Shown here: positions 23,083-29,533 of the stretch, piece by piece
Position numbering within the stretch: the stretch's first letter is position 1
How the letters are laid out: the number at the start of each line of letters is the position of its first letter
NCBI GenBank assembly: GCA_000991205.1
Contig: LBRC01000024.1
Location: forward strand, 1 to 29,533
Length of the DNA stretch: 29,533 nucleotides
Direction of reading: 5' to 3'
Source of the DNA: Parcubacteria group bacterium GW2011_GWA2_36_10
GTDB lineage: Bacteria > Patescibacteriota > Patescibacteriia > UBA1558 > GWA2-36-10
The notes under the pieces: model-generated
Databases searched by the model: none
Told to the model about the DNA's origin: nothing
The model's input: only the letters and a program-made list of their open reading frames with translations
Program-made: the position numbers and the translations under genes

Positions 23083-23637
23083 TTATTGAATAGTCAAAGA
23101 AAAGTTTTCGTCGGGAGTTAAGACAAATAATTTGTCGCCTTTTTTATTAAAAAGATACATTTTCTTTAAAGGATTGTTGAATAATTTGACATTGTTTCGA
23201 TAATCGCGACTGTCTAGCTCAAAAATAGCGGTTTCGCCATTGACCTCATTGATAAAATAGCTACCGTTTGGATGCCATTTTAGTTCAGAGACTATTTGTG
23301 AGGAGCGGTCAATGATTTCTTTTTGATCTTCATTATAATCATAGAGAATAGTCTGATAACCATCATTGATCAATAAATATTTACCATAGATTTCTACTAG
23401 CGCGACTGGCACAGAAAATACTTCGACATTTGGTCGCTGAATATAAAGTTTAGTGCCAAGAGTAAAAATCAAATAATCATTGTCGGCTAGTAAGACTTTG
23501 AAAGTACCTAAATTTAAATTAGCTAAACTACGAACAGAGTTTAAGTTATCTTTTTGCCATTGCTCTACTTGAGAGGCGATGCCAGCCTGTTTTTGCGTGA
23601 CTAAATAATCACCAGTTAAGCCAAAATCTTGAATATT
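23083..23637 (-). CDS. PEGA/propeller protein, C-terminal part after a frameshift
   Basis: This open frame continues the gene that starts at 24238. It is open from 23637 with NIQDFGLTGDYLVTQKQAG and lacks a convincing start until an ATT/ATG-like point near 23472, so it is best read as the second half of one protein. About 185 residues with repeated beta-strand patterns (LIFTLGTKLYI, YLLINDGYQTILYDY, LKWHPNGSYFI, MYLFNKKGDKLFVLTP) typical of propeller blades. A single extra base near 23634-23640, in an A/T run, would explain the break. It ends five bases before the HEPN-like gene. Confidence 0.7.
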   Translation of the reverse strand, partial: NIQDFGLTGDYLVTQKQAGIASQVEQWQKDNLNSVRSLANLNLGTFKVLLADNDYLIFTLGTKLYIQRPNVEVFSVPVALVEIYGKYLLINDGYQTILYDYNEDQKEIIDRSSQIVSELKWHPNGSYFINEVNGETAIFELDSRDYRNNVKLFNNPLKKMYLFNKKGDKLFVLTPDENFSLTIQ

Positions 23638-24238
23638 TTAAATTAAGTTTTTTAATTTTATTACTGCCGATTTCTAAAATGCTGTATTGTTTGTCTTGTA
23701 AAAAAAGAATTTTTTGATCATCTGGTGACCAGTCGATTAATTCGGTTTTAATATCAAAAGTAAAAATTTTGGTAGTTTTTTCTTGTTCTGTATTGGTGAT
23801 GAATAAATCATTGTTATTTAAATAAAGATATTTATTTTTATTTTTGTTGATTAGATAGTTAGTTCCGCCAACTCCCAAATCCATTTTAGTCCTGTCTTCT
23901 AAAAATAAAGCGACATCTTCGATAAAAGTGGCTTCCCCAGCTTTGACCGCTAGATTTTTTGTCCACGGCAGATAGCCGTCTTTACTCAAAGTGATTTGGT
24001 GTAAGCCAGGTTTGATTTCCGTGATTTGAATCGGTGTTTTTTCTTTGTCTATTTTTTGATCAATAGTAATAGTGGCTTTACTAGGGTAAGACTTGACAAA
24101 AACCGCGCCATTTTTTTCGATAATTTTTTTGGCAAAATTATAGCGATAGCCCAAGCCGTAGAAAACTAAAATTGGCGCAATGATGAAAAAAAGCAAGAAA
24201 AAGGATAAATAAGTGAAGCGCCTAGTGTTTTTAGTCAT
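23609..24238 (-). CDS. PEGA-domain membrane protein, N-terminal part, frameshifted
   Basis: This 209-residue reading is the front half of a broken gene. It has a cytoplasmic basic start, one transmembrane helix (about 10-30), then a PEGA domain (about 45-110: GAVFVKSYPSKATITIDQK, TPIQITEIKPGLHQITLSKDGY) and the first blades of a beta propeller (YLYLNNNDLFITN, LIDWSPDDQKILFLQD). It runs into TGA at 23611 after YSRFWLNW, whereas the +1 frame continues the blade pattern for about 185 residues. Full length would be about 385 residues. PEGA proteins are envelope-bound and often bind sugars or walls. It is divergent from murA; short TATAAT-like elements lie in the 67-base gap. Confidence 0.75.
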   Translation of the reverse strand: MTKNTRRFTYLSFFLLFFIIAPILVFYGLGYRYNFAKKIIEKNGAVFVKSYPSKATITIDQKIDKEKTPIQITEIKPGLHQITLSKDGYLPWTKNLAVKAGEATFIEDVALFLEDRTKMDLGVGGTNYLINKNKNKYLYLNNNDLFITNTEQEKTTKIFTFDIKTELIDWSPDDQKILFLQDKQYSILEIGSNKIKKLNLKYSRFWLNW

Positions 24239-24305
24239 AAATTTCTTATTGTTTAATCTTATAATTTAGGGTATTATATACTTACTAACTATCAATTATA
24301 ATACT

Positions 24306-25598
24306 ATGTCCCAATTTATAATTCAAGGAGGAAATTCTTTACAAGGTGAGATCAAAGTAGCTGGTTTTAAAAATGCTACGACGCCAATTTTGGCAGCGAC
24401 AATCTTGACTAAAGAGCCAGTGACTTTGCATAATGTGCCGGTCATTGAGGATGTCAAAAAAATGATTCAGATCTTGGTGTCTTTGGGAGTGAAAATTACT
24501 TGGCTAGATAAAAATAGCTTGAAAATCGACAGTGCCAATTTAGATCCAGAAAAATTAGACATGGATTTGATCAGCACCATGCGTTCTTCTATTTTATTAA
24601 TGGGCGCGATGGTTGGTCGTTTTGGACGCATCAAAACTAAAGCTCCGGGTGGCTGTCAGATTGGCGCTAGATCAATGGATACACACTTTAAAGCCTTTCA
24701 TAAATTAGGTGTGCAAGTAGATTGTGATGATAAGTTTTATATTTTAGAAAAAGTAGCACCCGCAAGCAGTGAGATAGTGATGAATGAATTTTCCGTCACT
24801 GGTACAGAAAATATTATTTTAGCTTCAGCCTTAAATCAAGGCCAAGTCAAAATTCGCGTTGCGGCCGCTGATCCAAGCGTGCAAGATTTGTGTTGGTTTT
24901 TGCAAAGCATGGGTCTAGAGATTGACGGCATAGGCACTCATGATTTAGTGATTCGTGGTAGCAATCATCTCCAAGGCACAGAATACACTATCATGCCTGA
25001 TCCGATAGAAACTGGTACTTTTATCGCTTTAGCGGGTTTGACACGCTCTAAGCTTTTGATTTTAAACACTGCGCCGTATTTTTTACCATTAGAGCTAGAA
25101 AAGTTCAAAGAAGCAGGCTTAAAGATAGAGATTCAGCCCTTAGCTTTAAGTAAACAAAAAAACTATCAGTTAGCTAATTTATTAGTTGATGGTAAAGTAA
25201 ACTTAAAAGCCATTGATAAAGTTCATGACATGCCTTTTCCTGGCTTTGCGGCTGATTTAGTACAGCCTTTTACCGCTATGATGACGCAAGCCAAAGGCAC
25301 GACTTTGATCCATGATTGGATGTATGATGGCCGTACTAAATATGTAGCTGAACTTAAAAAAATGGGAGCTGATATCATGGTTTCTGATCCACATCGTTTA
25401 GTAGTTTTAGGACCTACACCTTTATATGGTAAAGAAGTGACGAGTTTTGATTTGCGCGCTGGAGCTACTTTGATCATCGCGGCACTAGCAGCAAGTGGCA
25501 AGAGTGTGATAGATAATATTTATCAAGTAGATCGTGGCTATGAGTTTTTAGATCAACGTCTAGCTAAACTAGGCGCCAAAATCGAAAGAGTAGCATAA
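24306..25598 (+). CDS. murA: UDP-N-acetylglucosamine 1-carboxyvinyltransferase MurA
   Basis: First committed step of peptidoglycan synthesis: transfers enolpyruvate from PEP to UDP-GlcNAc. The 430 residues are typical. Lys22-Asn23 in VAGFKNATTPIL, Arg in TMRSSILLMG, the catalytic Cys117 in APGGCQIGARSMDTH, the Asp of PGFAADLVQP, and Arg in DLRAGATLIIAAL near the C-terminus are all present. Cys rather than Asp at 117 predicts sensitivity to fosfomycin-type inactivation. There is no Shine-Dalgarno site. TATAAT at 24260-24265 would give a leader of about 34 bases; a second TATAAT only three bases before the ATG is too close to serve. Its hairpin terminator follows. Confidence 0.97.
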   Translation: MSQFIIQGGNSLQGEIKVAGFKNATTPILAATILTKEPVTLHNVPVIEDVKKMIQILVSLGVKITWLDKNSLKIDSANLDPEKLDMDLISTMRSSILLMGAMVGRFGRIKTKAPGGCQIGARSMDTHFKAFHKLGVQVDCDDKFYILEKVAPASSEIVMNEFSVTGTENIILASALNQGQVKIRVAAADPSVQDLCWFLQSMGLEIDGIGTHDLVIRGSNHLQGTEYTIMPDPIETGTFIALAGLTRSKLLILNTAPYFLPLELEKFKEAGLKIEIQPLALSKQKNYQLANLLVDGKVNLKAIDKVHDMPFPGFAADLVQPFTAMMTQAKGTTLIHDWMYDGRTKYVAELKKMGADIMVSDPHRLVVLGPTPLYGKEVTSFDLRAGATLIIAALAASGKSVIDNIYQVDRGYEFLDQRLAKLGAKIERVA

Positions 25599-25609
25599 TA
25601 AAACTTTAT

Positions 25610-25647
25610 AAATTGTCCCGCGCTGCGGGACAATTTCAGCTTTTTTC
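25610..25647 (+). terminator. murA terminator
   Basis: Perfect 12-pair stem AAATTGTCCCGC, loop GCT, complement to 25636, then CAGC and six T. Confidence 0.8.
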
Positions 25648-25674
25648 CTGTTAGACGTCATAATTTTCATCCAT

Positions 25675-26268
25675 ATGCTAAACATGCAATTCCTCAATCA
25701 ATTTTTATCAACTATAAGTGAAATTAATGGCCTTTATTTAGATGCAAAAGCCGGATTCCATAGTGTCTATTCTAGGATAATGGAAATACAAGAAAAAGAG
25801 GTTGCTAAGGGTCATTACTCTTTTGATGAGCTTGATAAAGTTAATTTTGATTATGTTAAAAAGGATATAGAAAACAACGAGATAAAACTAAAACATAGGT
25901 CAACAGTTGCCGATAGAAAAGAAAGAAATAAACCAAATGGAAAAAATTATTACCAAATAGCTAATTATTGTATAGTCTTAATATATCAATACTGGGAATA
26001 TTATCGTGATAAGACAGAAAAGTCACACAATATTAAACTAGACTCTAATCTTATGTCAGATATTAATTGTTATAGAAATTCTATAATCCACCATCATAGT
26101 ATTGCTAATAAAAAAGTTAACAAATGTAAAATTTTAACTTGGTTTAAATATAAAGACGAGATAAAAATTGATGAAAATAAATTTCAAACCATTATTGAAA
26201 AAATAAAGCAAGAAATAGTTAAGATGGATGAAAACTATGGTGTCCAACACCAGATTGTCGGTTCGTGA
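25675..26268 (+). CDS. Second HEPN-like protein with RNxxxH motif
   Basis: A 197-residue helical, Lys- and Tyr-rich protein. Residues 128-143 read SDINCYRNSIIHHHSI, giving Arg134-Asn135-x3-His139, the RNxxxH pattern of HEPN ribonucleases, in a position after two long helices as expected for the bundle. It is not obviously related to the HEPN-like protein at 22610 apart from the motif. Codons are very AT-rich (ata, aaa, aat), slightly more than in murA or ctpA, which may hint at separate acquisition. A small membrane protein gene follows 20 bases later. Two starts are possible (25675 or three codons later). Function unknown; RNA cleavage is an inference from the motif. Confidence 0.62.
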   Translation: MLNMQFLNQFLSTISEINGLYLDAKAGFHSVYSRIMEIQEKEVAKGHYSFDELDKVNFDYVKKDIENNEIKLKHRSTVADRKERNKPNGKNYYQIANYCIVLIYQYWEYYRDKTEKSHNIKLDSNLMSDINCYRNSIIHHHSIANKKVNKCKILTWFKYKDEIKIDENKFQTIIEKIKQEIVKMDENYGVQHQIVGS

Positions 26269-26288
26269 GCTAAATAAAAATTTAATTT

Positions 26289-26603
26289 ATGCACTTAAAT
26301 AGAAAAACAAGAATAAAATATTTAACCATTATAGTGTGGGTCTGTTTTTTTACAGTAACTGGATTTATTTATTACGTTAATCATTATTTACCAAAAGGAC
26401 CATTATTTTCAACGGGAGACATCATTTGTATGAATGATGGCAGGGGCCCATGTGCGCCTGAATATATAGAAGAGGTAAGAGATTTAAATATTCCGGGGTG
26501 GGCAAAATTTTTCAAAAAATCAGAAGGTGAACTTTTATGGATGGCATTATTATTTTTAGGTATAATCCTACCGGCATTTAAAAATAAAAAGGCGGCAGAA
26601 TAA
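26289..26603 (+). CDS. Small membrane protein with two helices
   Basis: A 104-residue protein: basic start, transmembrane helix (about 11-30), an outside loop of some 45 residues with two Cys (ICMNDGRGPCAPEY) that could form a disulfide, and a second helix (about 82-97) ending in NKKAAE. I recognise no family. It follows the HEPN-like gene by 20 bases in the same direction and is probably co-transcribed, so the pair could form a two-gene unit. Codon use matches the HEPN-like gene. Confidence 0.62.
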   Translation: MHLNRKTRIKYLTIIVWVCFFTVTGFIYYVNHYLPKGPLFSTGDIICMNDGRGPCAPEYIEEVRDLNIPGWAKFFKKSEGELLWMALLFLGIILPAFKNKKAAE

Positions 26604-26693
26604 ATAAAATTTTTATTTAGTTTGCTAATCAAAATTTCTCATTCACTTATTGTGTGTATGAAAACAAGCTAAAAAATAAGAGAATAAAAATTT

Positions 26694-27947
26694 ATGGATC
26701 AAGAAATAAAGTCTAATTTTCAAGCGGTCAAACCTGGTGGCTTGAAAAAATTTATCAAAATATATTTATTAGTTTTTGCTGGTTTAGTTCTTTTTACTTT
26801 TGGTCTTTGGACAGGAGAGGCGAGCACAAAAAATACCGTTGATGGTGGTCAAGTGGCTAAAGGTTCTATTAGTCAGTTATTTGCTGGTAAAGATCAAATA
26901 GATTCAGCCTTGTTTAGTCAGGTTTGGGATTTGTTACAGCAGAATTATTTTAAATCCAGTGGCATGGCTGATAAGGATTTATTTTATGGAGCAATTTCTG
27001 GTATGGTTGACGCTGCCAAAGATCCTTATACGGTATTTTTGACTCCAGAAATCACTTCAGACTTTACGCAGGAATTAAACGGTAGTTTTTCTGGTATTGG
27101 TGCCGAGATTGGTAAGAAAAATGATATTTTAGTAATCATTGCACCACTGGCTGATTCACCTGCTGAAAAAGCTGGCTTAAGAGCAGGGGATAAAATCTTT
27201 GCTATTGATGGCCAGGATTCAACTAGTTTGTCAGTTGATCAAGCTGTGACTTTGATTCGTGGTAAAAAAGGCACGACAGTGAAATTGATGATTTTGAGTA
27301 AAGATGAAGATAAGCCAAAAGATATCACTATCACTAGAGATAAAATAGCTATTCCTAGTGTGGTTTATAAATTAGAAAATAACATTGCGGTAGTAGAAAT
27401 CACTAATTTTAACAGTGATACCAATGACCGCTTTGCTAAAGTAGCTAAACAAATAGTAAAAGACAATCCTAAAGGCATTGTTTTAGATTTACGTAATGAC
27501 CCAGGTGGATATTTAAACGTCGCGGTAGATATAGCTAGCTTCTGGCTCAATAAAGATGACGTGGTAGTGAAAGAAGTTTTTGCTAATACAGCTGACAATA
27601 CCGAGTACAAAGCTAGTGGCCAAAATATTTTGAAAGATTTTAAAACTGTGGTTTTGGTAAACGAAGGTTCGGCTTCCGCTTCAGAGATTTTAGCTGGCGC
27701 TTTACAAGATTACGGCATTGCTAAACTGGTTGGTCAAAAGACTTTTGGTAAAGGATCAGTTCAGCAGTTATTTGATTTAAGCGATGGTTCATCTTTGAAA
27801 GTGACAGTGGCTGAATGGCTGACACCAAAAGATCGTGCGATCAATGAAAAAGGTATTGAACCGGATGTAGTGGTTGAGTTTAGTACAGAGGATTTCAATA
27901 AAGACCTTGATCCACAGCTCGACAAAGCTAAAGAATTATTAAATTAA
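26694..27947 (+). CDS. ctpA: C-terminal processing protease (S41, CtpA-type)
   Basis: Membrane-anchored serine protease with a PDZ domain. In its 417 residues: transmembrane helix at about 20-40, an N-terminal helical domain, the PDZ (about 130-205) with FSGIGAEIG, SPAEKAGLRAGDKIFAIDG, then the protease core with LDLRNDPGG (264-272), catalytic Ser328 in NEGSASASE and Lys353 in GQKTFGKGSVQ, exactly 25 residues apart as in other family members. It cleaves misfolded or precursor exported proteins, or in some bacteria regulates wall hydrolases. It may be co-transcribed with rplI, which begins three bases after its stop. No Shine-Dalgarno site. Confidence 0.95.
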   Translation: MDQEIKSNFQAVKPGGLKKFIKIYLLVFAGLVLFTFGLWTGEASTKNTVDGGQVAKGSISQLFAGKDQIDSALFSQVWDLLQQNYFKSSGMADKDLFYGAISGMVDAAKDPYTVFLTPEITSDFTQELNGSFSGIGAEIGKKNDILVIIAPLADSPAEKAGLRAGDKIFAIDGQDSTSLSVDQAVTLIRGKKGTTVKLMILSKDEDKPKDITITRDKIAIPSVVYKLENNIAVVEITNFNSDTNDRFAKVAKQIVKDNPKGIVLDLRNDPGGYLNVAVDIASFWLNKDDVVVKEVFANTADNTEYKASGQNILKDFKTVVLVNEGSASASEILAGALQDYGIAKLVGQKTFGKGSVQQLFDLSDGSSLKVTVAEWLTPKDRAINEKGIEPDVVVEFSTEDFNKDLDPQLDKAKELLN

Positions 27948-27950
27948 ATT

Positions 27951-28397
27951 ATGAAACTAATTTTATTACAGGATATTCAAAATATTGGTAAAAAAGGAGA
28001 GATTAAAGACGTATCTGATGGTTTTGCGATGAACTTTTTGTTGCCTCAAAAAAAAGCAGTTTTAGCTACTACCAAAAACGTCCAAAACATCAAAGCGGAA
28101 GAAAAAGTAATCGCTAAAAAAGTAGAGGTCAAAGTCGCTGTTTATCAAAAGATCAAAAATACTTTACAGCAACAAACTTTGATTTTTGCTGGTAAGACTT
28201 CAGATAAAGGACATTTGTTTCAAGCTATCAAAATAGCAGACATTATTAAAGCCACGAAGAAAAATTTTAATATAAATCTAGAAGAGAAATGGTTTGTAGA
28301 TTTTATTGCTTTGAAAGATTTGGGCAAACATCAAGTTTGGTTGCAATTACCAGATAATAACAGAGTATTAATTTTAGTAAAAATAGAGGCAATTTAG
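27951..28397 (+). CDS. rplI: 50S ribosomal protein bL9
   Basis: Two-domain large-subunit protein. The N-terminal domain matches the family well (MKLILLQDIQNIGKKGEIKD, VSDGFAMNFLLPQKKA). A long charged connecting helix (about 45-75) and a C-terminal domain (about 80-148; GKTSDKGHLFQAIKIADI) follow. Total length is normal. Some CPR lineages have lost bL9, so its presence helps to place the genome. Starts three bases after ctpA, so translation is probably coupled. Confidence 0.95.
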   Translation: MKLILLQDIQNIGKKGEIKDVSDGFAMNFLLPQKKAVLATTKNVQNIKAEEKVIAKKVEVKVAVYQKIKNTLQQQTLIFAGKTSDKGHLFQAIKIADIIKATKKNFNINLEEKWFVDFIALKDLGKHQVWLQLPDNNRVLILVKIEAI

Positions 28398-28412
28398 TCT
28401 CTATTTTCTTTA
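28380..28412 (+). terminator. rplI terminator overlapping the stop codon
   Basis: AAAATAGAG (28380-28388) pairs with CTCTATTTT (28399-28407) across a loop that includes the TAG stop; CTTTAG follows. A second, weaker CCGC/GCGG stem with a T run lies at 28416-28437. Confidence 0.6.
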
Positions 28413-28455
28413 GTCCCGCTTTGCGGTGATATTTTTTCACAAAAAGAAAAAAATT

Positions 28456-28464
28456 TGCTATAAT
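28456..28464 (+). promoter_or_regulatory. Extended -10 promoter of pyrG
   Basis: TGCTATAAT ends only eight bases before the ATG at 28473. With the usual start point the mRNA would have zero to three leader bases, so pyrG is probably leaderless. The same nine bases precede the lipoprotein gene. Confidence 0.65.
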
Positions 28465-28472
28465 ACGGCAGT

Positions 28473-29533
28473 ATGGAAAAAACAAAATATATTTTTATCA
28501 CTGGTGGTGTCTGTTCTGGCTTAGGCAAGGGTATTGCTTCGGCCTCAATTGGCGCCATTTTAGGTTCTTGTGGCTATAAAATTTTTACCCTGAAGCTTGA
28601 TCCTTATCTAAACATCGATCCCGGCACCATGAGTCCTTATCAGCACGGTGAAGTCTATGTGACTGACGATGGCGCAGAAACTGATCTAGATCTCGGCCAC
28701 TACGAACGCTTTATTGATACCAATTTATCCAAGCTTTCCAATCTGACGACTGGCCGAGTCTATGCTAAAGTCTTAAAAGGCGAACGCAGTGGTGATTATC
28801 TAGGAAAAACTATCCAAATCATTCCCCATATTACTAATGAAATAAAAGCGCATATAAGAAAAGCCGCCGAAGAGTCAAAGGCTGATTTTTTATTGATCGA
28901 AATCGGTGGTACAGTCGGAGATATTGAAGGTGAGCCTTATTTAGAGGCAGCGCGCCAGTTTCACCGCGAAGTTGGTACTGATAACGTCTTGTTTGTGCAT
29001 TTGACTCTCTTGCCCTTTTTGATGGCTTCAGGTGAGCTCAAGACCAAACCAACGCAAGCTTCAGTGCGCGAGCTTTATCGTCGTGGTATTCAGCCTGATA
29101 TTATTTTAGCTCGTTCAGATAAACCGATAGATAAAGAAAGCATTCAGAAAATTGCTTTATTTGCTGATGTCGAAGAAAAAGCAGTGATTCCCGCACCAAC
29201 AGTCAGTACTATTTATGAAGTGCCGGTTAATTTTGAGAAAAAAAATCATATTTCCGAAATCATTTTTGAGCGTTTCAAAATGCCGATCCGTAAAGCCAAG
29301 CTAGAAGAGTGGGAGAAATTAGTCAGCCGAATCAAAGCCAATCATCGACAAAAAATAGAGATTGCTTTAGTCGGTAAGTATAATCAGAATCTAGATGCTT
29401 ATTTAAGCGTTGTCGAAGCTCTGAAATCGGCTTGTTATTTTAATAACTTAAGTTTAAATTTGGTTTGGATCAATGCGACAAATTTGGAAAAAGCTGATAA
29501 ACTTTCCGCAGATGTTGTTTATGATATATGCCA
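28473..29533 (+). CDS. pyrG: CTP synthase, 3' partial
   Basis: Makes CTP from UTP, ATP and glutamine. 353 codons are present and the frame runs off the window; the full enzyme is about 530-550 residues. The amidoligase domain is complete: ITGGVCSGLGKG (P-loop, with Cys where most enzymes have Val), KLDPYLNIDPGTMSPYQHGEV, DDGAETDLDLGHYERF, IEIGGTVGDIEGEPYLEAARQ, GELKTKPTQASVREL (Ala where His is usual), LARSDKPI. The glutaminase domain begins near residue 290 (IEIALVGKYNQNLDAYLSVVEALK) and is cut before its catalytic Cys. It is probably leaderless, with a promoter directly upstream of the ATG. Confidence 0.95.
   Translation, partial: MEKTKYIFITGGVCSGLGKGIASASIGAILGSCGYKIFTLKLDPYLNIDPGTMSPYQHGEVYVTDDGAETDLDLGHYERFIDTNLSKLSNLTTGRVYAKVLKGERSGDYLGKTIQIIPHITNEIKAHIRKAAEESKADFLLIEIGGTVGDIEGEPYLEAARQFHREVGTDNVLFVHLTLLPFLMASGELKTKPTQASVRELYRRGIQPDIILARSDKPIDKESIQKIALFADVEEKAVIPAPTVSTIYEVPVNFEKKNHISEIIFERFKMPIRKAKLEEWEKLVSRIKANHRQKIEIALVGKYNQNLDAYLSVVEALKSACYFNNLSLNLVWINATNLEKADKLSADVVYDIC

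Noticed and set aside
24297..24302. TATAAT immediately before the murA ATG
   Set aside because: Transcription would begin inside the coding sequence and miss the ATG; an earlier TATAAT at 24260 fits better.
1..29533. CRISPR array, tRNA, rRNA or transposase
   Set aside because: No regular spaced repeats, cloverleaf-like segments, rRNA-like stretches or transposase-like proteins were seen. The tandem hairpins at 19849-20176 differ in sequence and spacing and are not CRISPR repeats.

Overview
The window is mostly AT-rich bacterial DNA with short intergenic gaps. It uses the standard bacterial code: TGA serves as a stop (for example at the end of the DivIC-like gene) and is absent inside the long genes. 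Several features point to a Candidate Phyla Radiation (Patescibacteria) genome: many starts without a Shine-Dalgarno sequence, a minimal cell-division and envelope gene set, a membrane-anchored CAP protein, a secreted protein with cadherin-like domains, a giant coiled-coil membrane protein, and many short GC-rich intergenic palindromes. The phylum call is an inference from gene style. No rRNA or other marker that would settle it is present. bL9, which some CPR lineages lack, is present.

Layout. 1-783: the 3' part of a GC-rich SPFH/band-7-like gene with a strong terminator. 785-6955: an AT-rich unit of a DUF5663-like small protein, a 55-residue coiled-coil protein and a 1,840-residue membrane protein, closed by a long hairpin. 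6986-9050: two divergent GC-rich genes for exported proteins (an Ala/Pro-rich coiled-coil protein and a possible porin-like beta protein), driven back to back by two near-consensus sigma-70 promoters that resemble each other in inverted orientation. 9149-12973: surface genes (CAP protein, a small two-helix membrane protein that may be its displaced C-terminus, and a cadherin-like surface protein). 13000-15056: minus-strand dihydrouridine synthase and CorA-type transporter. 15187-18772: an envelope and division operon (DivIC/FtsB-like, PpiC/SurA-like foldase, RlpA-like double-psi barrel with a frameshift, FtsE, FtsX). 18790-20842: bL27 (minus), a lipoprotein with a gamma-glutamylcyclotransferase-like domain, a 365-base hairpin-rich gene-free stretch, and LexA (minus) with a probable self-operator. 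20978-24238: a coiled-coil protein, a HAD hydrolase, and a minus-strand group of HD phosphohydrolase, HEPN-like protein and a frameshifted PEGA/propeller protein. 24306-29533: MurA, a second HEPN-like protein with a small membrane protein, a CtpA-type protease, bL9 and the first two thirds of CTP synthase.

Theme. Most recognisable genes serve the cell envelope (MurA, FtsEX, DivIC, the RlpA-like protein, CtpA, the foldase, CAP and surface proteins) or the translation and nucleotide core (bL27, bL9, Dus, PyrG). The least ordinary parts are the GC-rich exported-protein genes that flank a native-looking operon, the giant protein, the two RNxxxH proteins, the palindrome family with its dense cluster at 19849-20176, and two clear frame breaks plus one suspected one, all in envelope genes.
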